Assembly: GCF_003860345.1 (NCBI RefSeq)
Contig: NZ_CP034179.1
Coordinates: 3,022,001 to 3,086,000 of the forward strand
Length of the DNA stretch: 64,000 bases
Reading direction: 5' to 3'
From: Caenibius tardaugens NBRC 16725
Lineage (GTDB): Bacteria > Pseudomonadota > Alphaproteobacteria > Sphingomonadales > Sphingomonadaceae
The notes beneath the pieces were generated by a model. It had not been told where the DNA came from. It saw nothing but the letters and a program-made list of their open reading frames with translations, and did not search any database. This document shows positions 50,476-59,127 of the stretch, in pieces (within the stretch, counting starts at the first letter, position 1; each line of letters opens with the position of its first letter). Both the position numbers and the translations under genes were made by a program.

Positions 50476-51384
50476 ATGGAAGAATCCTATGCATCGCAGG
50501 GGCCTTCTCTGGCCGGGAAAGTGGCGCTTGTCACCGGTGCCAGCCGGGGCATCGGGCGCGCAATTGCGCAGCGTTTCGCCAGTGCAGGGGCGTTGGTGGT
50601 CGTCACGGCCCGTTCGCTCGACCGGCCGGTGGAGGGCGCGGACGTAGCCGATGGCACCTTGCGCGAAACCGTCGAACTTGTCCGGCAGGCAGGCGGGTCC
50701 GCGATTGCGATTGCGGCTGATCTGGAAAATCCGGATGATCGCGCGCGTCTGCTGGAAGCCGCGGTTTCGCAGGCTGGCGGGATCGATATTCTGGTCAACA
50801 ATGCGGGGCTGACGCGTTTTGCCGCCTCGGAAACCATGCCCGCAGCCCTGTTGGAGCGGACGATAGACCATTATTTCCGGATACCCTTCCTGCTGTCTCA
50901 GGCGGTGATCCCGCAGATGAAGGCGCGGGGGCGGGGCTGGATCATCAATCTGGGGTCCGTGGCGGCGCTGCGCCCGATGACAGGGCACAATCTGGTGCTG
51001 GGCGATACGGTCTACGCGGCCAGCAAGGCGGCGCTTGCGCGATTGACGCAAGGGCTGGCGGCCGAGCTTCAGGCGGATAACATCGCCGTCAATCTGGTCG
51101 CCCCGTCCACGGCCGTCCGCACGCCCGGCGGCAAGGACATCATTCCCGATGATTTTCCGACGGAAGATGTCGAATATCTGGCGGCAACCGCGCTGGCGAT
51201 GGCCCATCTGCCAGCGTCGGAGCGGACCGGGCAACTCGCTTTCAGTATGCATTACGCCAACGAGACCGACCTCGTGGTGCATTCGCTGGATGGCCGGGAT
51301 GTCCTGCCACGGCGCCTGCCGCCGGATTGGGCACATCCTGACATCGCTTTTTCTTCACGCGTTCAATTTCAGGGGCACGCATGA
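50476..51384 (+). CDS. Short-chain dehydrogenase/reductase
   Basis: The 302-residue SDR has TGASRGIGRAIAQRF, the ARSLDRP insert after the second strand, LVNNAGLTRF, INLGSVAAL with the catalytic Ser and YAASKAALARL with Tyr and Lys. The C-terminus is about 40 residues longer than in classical SDRs (VHSLDGRDVLPRRLPPDWAHPD), a feature of dehydrogenases in multi-enzyme degradation operons. The start follows GTGGAGAGA. The end overlaps the AttH-like gene by four bases (ATGA). It is the first gene of the operon that ends with the Rieske dioxygenase subunits. Confidence 0.9.
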   Translation: MEESYASQGPSLAGKVALVTGASRGIGRAIAQRFASAGALVVVTARSLDRPVEGADVADGTLRETVELVRQAGGSAIAIAADLENPDDRARLLEAAVSQAGGIDILVNNAGLTRFAASETMPAALLERTIDHYFRIPFLLSQAVIPQMKARGRGWIINLGSVAALRPMTGHNLVLGDTVYAASKAALARLTQGLAAELQADNIAVNLVAPSTAVRTPGGKDIIPDDFPTEDVEYLAATALAMAHLPASERTGQLAFSMHYANETDLVVHSLDGRDVLPRRLPPDWAHPDIAFSSRVQFQGHA

Positions 51385-52547
51385 GCTACTTCAAGTCCAC
51401 CGACCCTTCGATCATCATCTGCGAGGCGGATGAATTCCAGATCCATCAGACGGCGGCCCCGGTGCGCCATGTCAGCACCAGCGATCGCAATTTCTACGAA
51501 CGCTATCACATGACCGGACACGGCAATCGGGATCTGGTCTATTTCAACGCCGGTTTCGGGCAGTATCCCAATCTGGCGGTGCAGGATGCGTTCCTGAACG
51601 TGGTCGAAGGGGATAACCACCACGTCCTGCGCGCATCGCATATTCTGGGCGATCGGCTGCAGATCGGGGCGGGGCCGCTGCGGATCGAGATTATCGAACC
51701 GCTGAGGAAATTCAGGCTGGTCGCGGAAGAAAACGCATCGGGGATCACGGCCGATCTGGTGTACGAGGCGACAGTGCCCGTCTTCGTGGAACCGCGCCAC
51801 ATCTCCGTCCGCCATGGCCGCACCCTGATGGATTATCAACGCTACGATCAGGCTGGTACATGGTCGGGGCATATCCAGTTGCCCGACCGCCGGATCGAAG
51901 TGCATCCCGAAACGTGGAGCGCCTATCGCAACCATAGCTGGGGCGTGCGCCCGGTGGGCGAACCGGAACCCGCCGGAATCAATGGCGAGCCCAGCCAGCG
52001 CAGCCAGTTTCCGCAAGTTGGCATGTGGAATTATGCCACCATGCAATTCGGCGATTTCGCGATCCTCTATCTCCTGAACGAGCGGGATTCCGGCGAACGC
52101 GCGATCGAGAGCGCGGTGCGCATCTGGAAAGACCCTGCGCGCCCGCTGGATCAACTGGGCACCGTGCAACACGATCACCGGTTCATCAGCGGGACGCGCA
52201 ACATATCGGGGGCGACGCTGCATTTCGCCGATGCCCCCGGCGGGGCGTTGACGGTGGAAGTGGAGCCGCTGATGCGCTGCTATATCACCATCGGCACAGG
52301 CTATGGCACCGGCCATGGCATTCAGGATCCATGGCGGCACGGCAAATATATGGGGCCGGACTGGTTCGATTATCTCAAATGCAGCGTGGCGGAGTTGGAG
52401 GCGAATGGCGCCGATATGCTCTATGTCGAAAATCTCGCAAATTTCCGTTTGAACGATGGGTCCGTGGGCACGGGCTATCACGAAACTGCATTTATTGGCC
52501 CCTATCGCAAGCACGGGTTTCTCGGCGATGACGACACCGCAGCCTGA
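51381..52547 (+). CDS. AttH/lipocalin-like protein (DUF7064/7065-type, tentative)
   Basis: The 388-residue beta-rich protein resembles the protein at 42094: it has DRNFYERYHMTGHGNRDLVYFNAG early, GTWSGHIQLPDRRIEVHPETWSAYRNHSWGVRP (in parts) in the middle and repeated aromatic strands to the end. The Y-R-N-H-S-W-G segment corresponds to W-R-D-H-S-W-G of the other protein. It is coupled by overlap to the SDR before it and to the phosphotransferase after it. A lipocalin-fold hydratase, isomerase or ligand-carrier role is possible; none is shown by sequence. Confidence 0.72.
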   Translation: MSYFKSTDPSIIICEADEFQIHQTAAPVRHVSTSDRNFYERYHMTGHGNRDLVYFNAGFGQYPNLAVQDAFLNVVEGDNHHVLRASHILGDRLQIGAGPLRIEIIEPLRKFRLVAEENASGITADLVYEATVPVFVEPRHISVRHGRTLMDYQRYDQAGTWSGHIQLPDRRIEVHPETWSAYRNHSWGVRPVGEPEPAGINGEPSQRSQFPQVGMWNYATMQFGDFAILYLLNERDSGERAIESAVRIWKDPARPLDQLGTVQHDHRFISGTRNISGATLHFADAPGGALTVEVEPLMRCYITIGTGYGTGHGIQDPWRHGKYMGPDWFDYLKCSVAELEANGADMLYVENLANFRLNDGSVGTGYHETAFIGPYRKHGFLGDDDTAA

Positions 52548-53670
52548 GGATAGCGCGCGGGCTGAGCAGGCGATGCTGGATGCCCTGGCGCGGTGGCTGA
52601 TGCGGCAATGGCCGCAGGCCGCCGATGTGCGATGTGTGTTCGACGGAGCGCCGAAAAACGGTATGTCCAATGATACGCGCTTCGTCACTGTGCGCTGGCA
52701 GGAGGGCGGCATTGCGCAAGTGGCGCGCTATGTCCTGCGTCAGGGCACATCGGGCGACCCGATCCACCCTCTGCAGACTGATGCCGTCGCCAGCAGCGTC
52801 GAACTGCAGTACCGGGTGATGCACGCGCTGCTGCAGGAGGGAAGCCTGCCGCTGGCGCGCCTGCTGCCGTTTGAACCGGACAGGCAGTGGCTGGGGGCGC
52901 CGTTCTTCCTGATGGCGTTCGTGGCGGGGTGGGCGCCACCGGATTTCCCCGGCTTCACGGAACAAGGGCGGATTGTTGCAGCCAGCGCGGACCAGCGTCG
53001 GCGGTTCAACGAACGGGGCCTTTCCGCGCTGGCGCGCCTTCACCGGATCGATTGGCGGGCAGCGGACCTGCAGTGGCTGGATCGGGCGGTGGCGGATGGG
53101 CCGCGCATGCCCGCGCAACTGGCCTTGTGGGATAACTATTGCGCGCCGATTTTCGCACGCACGGCCTTTCCGGTTATGGCATCTGCCCTGACATGGCTGA
53201 AGGCCCATGCACCGGACGAACCCGATGCGGCGTTGGTCTGGGGCGATGCCCGGCCGCAGAACATGCTGTGGGGCGATGACTTCGCGCTGACGGCGGTGAT
53301 GGACTGGGAAGGCGCGGCGATCCTGCCGCCGGAAACCGACATCGCCTATTGGCTGGTCAACGATCACATGGTGCACGAGCGGTTGGGTGTCGTGCGGCTG
53401 GATGATTACCCCACACGCGAAGAACAACTGGCGTTCTACTGCCGCGAATTGGGGCGTCCGGTGCGTGACATGGGCTATTACCGGGTGTTCGCCCTGATGA
53501 CGATCGCCGCCACGATGTACAACGTTTACCGCATTCTTGCGGAAATGGGCGTGGCGGCTGGCGCTGATGCCGATCCCGAAAACAACTATTTCGCCCGCGC
53601 GCTCGCGCGGGAACTGGCCGCCGCGCAGGGCGCGCAAGGCCTTCCCCTGTCTGGTGGAGAGCAGGCATGA
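52528..53670 (+). CDS. APH-family phosphotransferase, third copy, divergent
   Basis: The 380-residue protein has the APH fold but differs from the other two. The catalytic loop reads LVWGDARPQNMLW, with Trp instead of the usual His before Gly-Asp, and the metal-binding motif is VMDWEGAAILPPETDIAYW. WGDARPxN is common in ACAD11-like prokaryotic kinases, so activity is still expected. No DUF6285 gene accompanies it; its neighbours are an AttH-like protein (20-base overlap upstream) and the Rieske oxygenase (ATGA overlap downstream). It may act on hydroxylated ring-derived acids. Confidence 0.82.
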   Translation: MTTPQPEDSARAEQAMLDALARWLMRQWPQAADVRCVFDGAPKNGMSNDTRFVTVRWQEGGIAQVARYVLRQGTSGDPIHPLQTDAVASSVELQYRVMHALLQEGSLPLARLLPFEPDRQWLGAPFFLMAFVAGWAPPDFPGFTEQGRIVAASADQRRRFNERGLSALARLHRIDWRAADLQWLDRAVADGPRMPAQLALWDNYCAPIFARTAFPVMASALTWLKAHAPDEPDAALVWGDARPQNMLWGDDFALTAVMDWEGAAILPPETDIAYWLVNDHMVHERLGVVRLDDYPTREEQLAFYCRELGRPVRDMGYYRVFALMTIAATMYNVYRILAEMGVAAGADADPENNYFARALARELAAAQGAQGLPLSGGEQA

Positions 53671-54962
53671 CCATGAAACAGATCGGTGAACTGGTTTCGG
53701 AAAGCGGGGACCGTTATCTGCCCGAAATCTATCATGATGAAACCGTCTACGAACGGGAAATGGACGCCATTTTCGGCCGATGCTGGCAATTCGTCGGGCA
53801 TGTCAGCCAGATCAGGGAACGGGGGGATTACTTCCTTTCCCGCATGGGGGAAGAGCGTGTGATCGTCACGCGCGGCAACGATGGCGATGTCCATGTGATG
53901 CTCAACATGTGCCGCCATCGCGGACATGTTCTGTGCCGGACAGAGCGCGGCAATGCCAAACGTTTTGTATGCCCCTTTCACGCATGGACCTACAGCGCGG
54001 ATGGCGATCTGCTGAATGCTCCGCTGGCGCAGGAACTCGCGCCCGATATGCCCAAGGGCGATTTTGGCCTGGTGCAGGTGCCGCGTGTGGACGTCTACCA
54101 CGGGCTGATTTTCGCCAGCTTTGACGAGAATGCCCCGCCGTTGATCGACGAACTGGGCGATCTCGCCTTCTATCTGGAAATGTTCCTCGGCCGCCGGGAC
54201 GTGGAGCTGGAAATGATCGGCGGCATCCAGAAATGGGAAGTCGATGCCAACTGGAAGATCGGACCCGATGGCATGGGCGGGGATTTCTATCATACGCCTG
54301 CCGCGCACGCTTCGGTCTTCGCCGCCAATCCCGCGCTGCGCGACAGTATCAACGGGATGATGAACCCGCAGAGCGCGCGCAATATCGCATTCGATGGCGG
54401 GCACGGTTTCAATATGCTGTTTCTGCCCGAAGGTTTGCCGGACGATTATTACTTCCCGATCGAACCGCGCTTTCTTGAAGTGCCAGAAGTGCGTGCGTAT
54501 TTTACGGGAATACAGGCGGAAGCACGCGCCAGGCTGGGCCCGCGCCGCACATCGCTCAAAATCACCACGGGCACGATCTTTCCCAACCTGTCGTTTTCGC
54601 CGGGGATTTTCACTTTGCGGCTGGTCTTGCCCAAGGGGCCGGGACGGATCGAGAACTGGTGCTGGGTGTTCGGTTACAGCGATATGCCGCCGGTGGTGAA
54701 GGCGGTGATGCATCAGGCCTATCTTTCGGTGTTCGGGCCGGACGGCTGTCTGGAGGCTGACGATGCCGAAGCCTGGACGCTGGTGACGGATGGCACGCGC
54801 AGTCGGCAGGGGCGCAAGGTGCCGCTGTTTGCGGGGCTGGGCGCGGATAATCGCGATCAGGATCCGGATCTGCCGGGCTATCACCATCATCCCATGTCCG
54901 AAGGCGTTTCGCGCGCATTCCTGCGGCAGTGGCGCAAACGCATGCTGGAGGCGGGCGCATGA
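53667..54962 (+). CDS. Rieske ring-hydroxylating dioxygenase, alpha subunit
   Basis: The 431-residue subunit adds O2 to an aromatic or alicyclic ring. The Rieske [2Fe-2S] site is C82-x-H84-x17-C102-x2-H105 in CRHRGH and CPFH. The mononuclear iron site is D206-x2-H209-x4-H214 in GDFYHTPAAH, almost the same positions as D205, H208 and H213 of naphthalene dioxygenase. The E of the usual NWKxxxEN helix is replaced in NWKIGPDG. The start overlaps the phosphotransferase by four bases and the end overlaps the beta subunit. The required ferredoxin and reductase are not in this window. Confidence 0.94.
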   Translation: MTMKQIGELVSESGDRYLPEIYHDETVYEREMDAIFGRCWQFVGHVSQIRERGDYFLSRMGEERVIVTRGNDGDVHVMLNMCRHRGHVLCRTERGNAKRFVCPFHAWTYSADGDLLNAPLAQELAPDMPKGDFGLVQVPRVDVYHGLIFASFDENAPPLIDELGDLAFYLEMFLGRRDVELEMIGGIQKWEVDANWKIGPDGMGGDFYHTPAAHASVFAANPALRDSINGMMNPQSARNIAFDGGHGFNMLFLPEGLPDDYYFPIEPRFLEVPEVRAYFTGIQAEARARLGPRRTSLKITTGTIFPNLSFSPGIFTLRLVLPKGPGRIENWCWVFGYSDMPPVVKAVMHQAYLSVFGPDGCLEADDAEAWTLVTDGTRSRQGRKVPLFAGLGADNRDQDPDLPGYHHHPMSEGVSRAFLRQWRKRMLEAGA

Positions 54963-55486
54963 GGCAGGCATCTCTGGAAGAAACGCACCGCATTGCCCGC
55001 TTTCTGTTCGATGAGGCGGAATTGCTCGACAACCGGCAATATCGTGACTGGTTGGCGTTGTTTGCGGACGACTGCACCTATCAGGTGCCTTCGCGTATCC
55101 ATCGTCAGCAGGACGGTCTGGCAGACGATTGGGCCGTGGACAAGGAACTGGGTGGTGCGGCCGATCTGCCGATCACCATGCACAACCGCCTGACATTGGA
55201 GGCCAGTATCGAACGCATCCTGTCGGGGCGCACGATCAGCGAAAATCCGCCATGGTTCACCGAGCGGCTGATTACCAACATCGCGGCGGATCAGGGGGAC
55301 GAGGCGGGGGCATTCGCAGTGCGCTCCAAATTCGTGATCCAACGTTACAAGGGTGGGCGCGAACAGGTGATTTTCGGCCACCGGCAGGACAGGCTCGATC
55401 AGGCAGGTGACGGATTTCTGATCCGCCACCGCCGTGTGATCCTGAGCAGCGACAGTTACCGCTGGACCAATTTCGTGTTCATCTGA
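54959..55486 (+). CDS. Rieske ring-hydroxylating dioxygenase, beta subunit
   Basis: The 175-residue protein has the NTF2-like fold of small dioxygenase subunits: THRIARFLFDEAELLDNRQYRDWLALFADDCTYQVPSR (in parts), the ENPPWFTERLITNI segment and RHRRVILSSDSYRW near the end. It has a structural role in the alpha3-beta3 complex. Its start is in the ATGA overlap with the alpha subunit, so equal amounts are made. It is the last gene of the operon; a repeat array and another gene follow. Confidence 0.93.
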   Translation: MRQASLEETHRIARFLFDEAELLDNRQYRDWLALFADDCTYQVPSRIHRQQDGLADDWAVDKELGGAADLPITMHNRLTLEASIERILSGRTISENPPWFTERLITNIAADQGDEAGAFAVRSKFVIQRYKGGREQVIFGHRQDRLDQAGDGFLIRHRRVILSSDSYRWTNFVFI

Positions 55487-55505
55487 TCGCGGCGGCAGAG
55501 AAATT

Positions 55506-55557
55506 ACACGGTGTTCAATAAATAATTAGACGGCGTTCAATTGTGTGATACACGGTG
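55506..55557. repeat. Three direct repeats with 22-bp spacing, likely regulator binding array
   Basis: ACACGGTGTTCAAT (55506), AGACGGCGTTCAAT (55528) and ACACGGTGCAT (55550) are on the same strand with starts exactly 22 bp apart, two DNA turns. The array ends 25 bases before the GTG of the sterol-desaturase-family gene. It may be bound by the TetR protein encoded downstream at 56726, or by another regulator binding cooperatively on one DNA face. Confidence 0.6.
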
Positions 55558-55581
55558 CATGGAACGAAGGGGGGAAGCATC

Positions 55582-56736
55582 GTGAAGCGTTCCTATTTTC
55601 AAAGTCTGGCGCGTGATCTCGAAGCGCCGATCGAAGCGCGGGGTTTCGGTACCGGCTGGTTTTCCGGCTTTTTCGCGCTGGTACTGGCGATTTTCGGGCT
55701 GTGCAGTGTCGTGGCGCTGCGCTGGCCGGATTGGGCGGGTATGCCGGAACTGGGCTTGTTGCGCGACGATTCGAGCTTCCGGGTGGTGGTGCACGGCACT
55801 TTGCTGGTGGCTTATGCGCTGGCGCTGCTCAGCCTGATCCTGCGCCCGCGCAAGGCGATCGGCGCCACGGCCCTGGTGATCGCGCTGGCGGCGACTATCC
55901 TGGGCGGGGCGGCGGTGCAGGCCGATGAAACCCGCGACTGGGGCATCTTCTTCGGCCTCGATTTCTTCGCGGTCAACATGGTCGCCACCGGGTTGATGTT
56001 TGCTCCGCTGGAACGGTTCGCCCCGCATATCGGCAGCCAGCGCCTGTTCCGCCAGGAATGGCGCGAAGATCTGTTCTACTATCTCGTCAGTTCGATGATG
56101 GTGCAGTTGATCACCTTCCTCACGTTGGCCCCGTCGAGCTATATCAACACGCATGGCGATTGGCTGACTGGCACACGCCAATTCGTGTCGAACCTGCCGT
56201 GGCTGGTGCAATTCGTGCTGGCCATGCTGGTCACCGATCTGGCGCAATACTGGTTCCACCGGCTGTTCCATCGGGTCCCGTTCCTGTGGGGGTTCCATGC
56301 CGTGCACCACAGCGCCAAATCGATGGACTGGCTGGCCGGCGCGCGGATGCACTTCATCGAGATCGTGCTGTTGCGGGGCGTCACCTCGCTGCCGCTGCTG
56401 ACACTCGGTTTCCTGCCGTCGGTGATGCAGGCCTATATCGGGCTGGTCTATGTCTGGTCGTCGCTGCTGCATGCCAATCTGCGCGGGGATTTCAACAGAC
56501 TGGGGGCGTGGCTTGCCCTGCCGCGGTTCCATCACTGGCATCACGCCATCGATCCCGAAGGCATAGACAAGAACTTCGCCATCCATTTCCCGATCTACGA
56601 CCGGATTTTCGGCACTTACTATCTGCCCGACAGTGTCTGGCCGAGCGGCTATGGCGTACCGGAACGGGTTCCTAACGGTTACTGGGCGCAGTTCCGGTAT
56701 CCCTTTGTGCGCAAGCAGGGTCAGGATGGGGCGTAG
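55582..56736 (+). CDS. Sterol desaturase/fatty acid hydroxylase family membrane di-iron enzyme
   Basis: The 384-residue membrane protein has about six to seven hydrophobic segments and the three histidine clusters that bind the di-iron centre: HRLFH (226-230), HAVHH (239-243) and HHWHH (317-321). Family members hydroxylate or desaturate sterols, fatty alcohols or carotenoids using O2. I chose the GTG at 55582, 7 bases after AAGGGGGGAAG, over ATG 55558, which lacks a ribosome site. It overlaps the following TetR gene by 11 bases, so the two are one unit and the regulator probably senses the substrate of the enzyme. Confidence 0.9.
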   Translation: MKRSYFQSLARDLEAPIEARGFGTGWFSGFFALVLAIFGLCSVVALRWPDWAGMPELGLLRDDSSFRVVVHGTLLVAYALALLSLILRPRKAIGATALVIALAATILGGAAVQADETRDWGIFFGLDFFAVNMVATGLMFAPLERFAPHIGSQRLFRQEWREDLFYYLVSSMMVQLITFLTLAPSSYINTHGDWLTGTRQFVSNLPWLVQFVLAMLVTDLAQYWFHRLFHRVPFLWGFHAVHHSAKSMDWLAGARMHFIEIVLLRGVTSLPLLTLGFLPSVMQAYIGLVYVWSSLLHANLRGDFNRLGAWLALPRFHHWHHAIDPEGIDKNFAIHFPIYDRIFGTYYLPDSVWPSGYGVPERVPNGYWAQFRYPFVRKQGQDGA

Positions 56737-57328
56737 ATCCGATCATTCGCGGGAGGAATTGCATGAACTGATCGTTGGCGAAGGACACCGCCATATCAGC
56801 GAGGTAGGCTTCGCGCGGTTTTCGGCGCGTGAAGTGGCCAAGCAGGCGGGCTATTCGATCGGTACGATCTACAATGTGTTCGGCTCCTACGATCAACTGA
56901 TGCTGGCAATCAACGGGCGGACGCTCGATCTGTGGCTGCAATTCCTCGAAGAACGACTGGCGCAGGCACAGGACGATCGCCTGCGCCATGCCATTGCCGC
57001 CTATTTCGAATTTGCGATGATGCATCGCCATGCCTGGGCCGCGCTCTATGATTTCCGGTTGCCCGAAGGCGCGGTGATGCCAGTCTTCTATCAGGAAAAG
57101 GTCACCCGCATTACCGAGGTGGTCGTGCGTGAAATCGCGGCCGCGTTACCCGATGCCTTCAAGGCAGAAGCCCCCGCGCTGGCCCGGTCCTTGCTGGCGA
57201 CAGTCCACGGGCATTGCTTCTTCACCCTGACCGGCACGTTCCGGTTGATGGGCGGCGTGGACCCGCTGGCTGCGGCGCTCGACCGAGTGCAGGATGCATT
57301 GGCCGCATATCAGCGCAAGGAAGCCTAG
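56726..57328 (+). CDS. TetR-family transcriptional regulator
   Basis: The 200-residue protein has the TetR N-terminal domain HISEVGFARFSAREVAKQAGYSIGTIYNVFGSYDQLMLAIN (in parts) with the helix-turn-helix AGYSIGTIYNVFGSYDQL, and a helical C-terminal domain with MMHRHAWAALYDFRLPEG, a TetR_C variant (WHG-like). The ATG at 56726 lies inside the end of the desaturase gene. It is the likely regulator of that unit via the 22-bp repeats at 55506. Its stop overlaps the convergent GST gene by four bases. Confidence 0.88.
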   Translation: MGRRSDHSREELHELIVGEGHRHISEVGFARFSAREVAKQAGYSIGTIYNVFGSYDQLMLAINGRTLDLWLQFLEERLAQAQDDRLRHAIAAYFEFAMMHRHAWAALYDFRLPEGAVMPVFYQEKVTRITEVVVREIAAALPDAFKAEAPALARSLLATVHGHCFFTLTGTFRLMGGVDPLAAALDRVQDALAAYQRKEA

Positions 57329-57975
57329 CGCGTCGGGAACAGTATCGGCGGATCGCCTGCCTGCCACGGCTTGAGCCGGATCATGGCCTGCGCGAACAGC
57401 GCGGAATCGAGATGCTGCTGAAGCCAGCGCTGCACGTGGGGCAATGCCTGCTGATCGAACCAGGCGCGATCGGTCTGGGCGAATTGGCGGACAAACGGCA
57501 TTATCGCCATGTCGGCCAATCCACGCGTTTCGCCGCACAACTGGGCATTCTGTGACAGGCGGTCATCCAGCCCTTGTAGGATCGCCAGCCCCGCCGTGCG
57601 ATGCGCGACAGGGTCGGAACCGTGCCTTTCCGGATATTTATAGCGATCAAGATGATGCTTGAACGCGCCGTCATGGGTTGCGATCAGCGCGGCGTCATCA
57701 CGCGCGAGCCAGTTTTCCGGATCATTGCGGTTGAGGCACCAGCGCATGATGTCGAGGCTTTCGTCGATAACCTGGCCATCGGGCAGCACCAGCACGGGAA
57801 CGGTGCCCTTGGGTGAAGCTGTGAGCATTTCTGCGGGTTTCGCGGCCAGCTTGACCTCGCGCAACTGGCATAGGGTTTCGCTTGCCAGCACGGCGAGCCG
57901 CGCCCGCATGGCGTAAGGACATCGGCGGAAGCTGTAGAGAACTGGCCCGATTGCGTCAGGCTGGGCCATCGCCAT
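57325..57975 (-). CDS. Glutathione S-transferase-like protein
   Basis: The 216-residue protein has a thioredoxin-fold N-terminus, [17 protein letters not shown] with Cys19 (CPYA, a single-cysteine glutaredoxin-like site), [22 protein letters not shown] with the glutathione-binding Pro and Glu-Ser, and an all-helical C-terminal domain with [17 protein letters not shown]. It is a GST of the omega/stringent-starvation-like type; it could reduce or conjugate electrophiles. It overlaps TrhO by 20 bases and is translated with it. A role in tRNA or stress rather than catabolism is possible from that pairing. Confidence 0.9.
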   Translation of the reverse strand: MAMAQPDAIGPVLYSFRRCPYAMRARLAVLASETLCQLREVKLAAKPAEMLTASPKGTVPVLVLPDGQVIDESLDIMRWCLNRNDPENWLARDDAALIATHDGAFKHHLDRYKYPERHGSDPVAHRTAGLAILQGLDDRLSQNAQLCGETRGLADMAIMPFVRQFAQTDRAWFDQQALPHVQRWLQQHLDSALFAQAMIRLKPWQAGDPPILFPTR

Positions 57976-58918
57976 CGTGTTTCTCTTTCGCGCCTATGTG
58001 CGCTTCCCCGCGCGCATGAGCGAGCGTTTCCTGTTTCTGCCGTTCACGATACCGGATGCGTTGTTCGTCCGTCCGTTCCTCATGGCATGCAGGGCAGCAG
58101 ACACCGGTTTCGAACAGGGGCGAGGCGCGGTCTTCCGCGCTGACCGGACGGCGGCATCCGTGGCATAGTTCGTATGTGCCCGGCGCCAGCCCATGGCCCA
58201 CGGCCACGCGCTGATCGAAGACGAAGCATTCACCCTGCCACAGGCTGTCTTCGGCCGGAACGGTTTCGAGATATTTCAGAATGCCGCCCTTGAGGTGATA
58301 GACGTCGTCAATCCCCTCTGCCTTGAGAAAGGCGGTCGATTTTTCGCAGCGGATTCCGCCGGTGCAGAACATGGCCACCTTGGGCGGGGTGCCCGTACCC
58401 AGCAGCCGTTCGCGCTCTGCCCGGAACCATTGCGGGAATTCGCGGAAGGTTTTTGTCTGCGGGTCGATTGCCCCGATGAATGTGCCCGCTGTCACTTCAT
58501 AGTCGTTGCGGGTATCGATCACGATCGTATCGGGATCGGAAATCAGCGCATTCCAGTCTTCCGGCGCGACATAGGTGCCGACACTGGCACGCGGATCGAT
58601 CGCCGCTTCGCCCATCGTCACGATTTCGCGCTTGATGCGTACTTTCATCCGGTGGAACGGCATCGTTTCCGCCGTGGAGAATTTGACGTCCAGTTCGCCG
58701 CAGCCGGGTAAAGTCCGGATATGCGCCAGCACTTCGTCGATCGCTGCATCGGTGCCTGCGATTGTGCCGTTGATTCCTTCATGCGCCAGCAACAGCGTGC
58801 CCCTGATCCCCAGATCATCGCACAAGGCGGCCAGTGGTGCGCGCAAGGCGGCGCAATCCTCGAACGGGGTGAAGCAGTAAAGGGCCGCAACACAAAGCGG
58901 CGAGTGGCTCTTGCTCAC
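57956..58918 (-). CDS. trhO: tRNA uridine-5-hydroxylase TrhO (rhodanese-like, UPF0176)
   Basis: The 320-residue protein belongs to the YceA/TrhO group, which hydroxylates uridine 34 in some tRNAs with O2. N-terminal domain: [14 protein letters not shown] and [14 protein letters not shown]. Rhodanese domain: [27 protein letters not shown] and the active loop [10 protein letters not shown] (C185, C191). The C-terminal part has CHGCRRPV and CCPACH, a likely zinc site found in many members. I chose the GTG at 58918 (reading [13 protein letters not shown]); the frame is open to 59041 but the extra residues do not resemble the family. It is a housekeeping gene at the edge of the catabolic blocks. 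Confidence 0.93.
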   Translation of the reverse strand: MSKSHSPLCVAALYCFTPFEDCAALRAPLAALCDDLGIRGTLLLAHEGINGTIAGTDAAIDEVLAHIRTLPGCGELDVKFSTAETMPFHRMKVRIKREIVTMGEAAIDPRASVGTYVAPEDWNALISDPDTIVIDTRNDYEVTAGTFIGAIDPQTKTFREFPQWFRAERERLLGTGTPPKVAMFCTGGIRCEKSTAFLKAEGIDDVYHLKGGILKYLETVPAEDSLWQGECFVFDQRVAVGHGLAPGTYELCHGCRRPVSAEDRASPLFETGVCCPACHEERTDEQRIRYRERQKQETLAHARGEAHIGAKEKHDGDGPA

Positions 58919-59127
58919 GATCTTGGGTCCATGTTCATGCGTTACTGGCAGCAGCCCGACGGACTCGGTACGGGCCGCCTTTGCCCCTTCCTGTGCCGGA
59001 AGCATACCCCGCAACTGCCGGTAATGCGAAATTCTGCCCAAATGGGGTTGCCAATCGGTGCGAGATCAGTGCTGTACTGTCACGTTGTTACAAGCCCGTA
59101 GCGGTGAAAGCATATCGGGGAGGGAAT

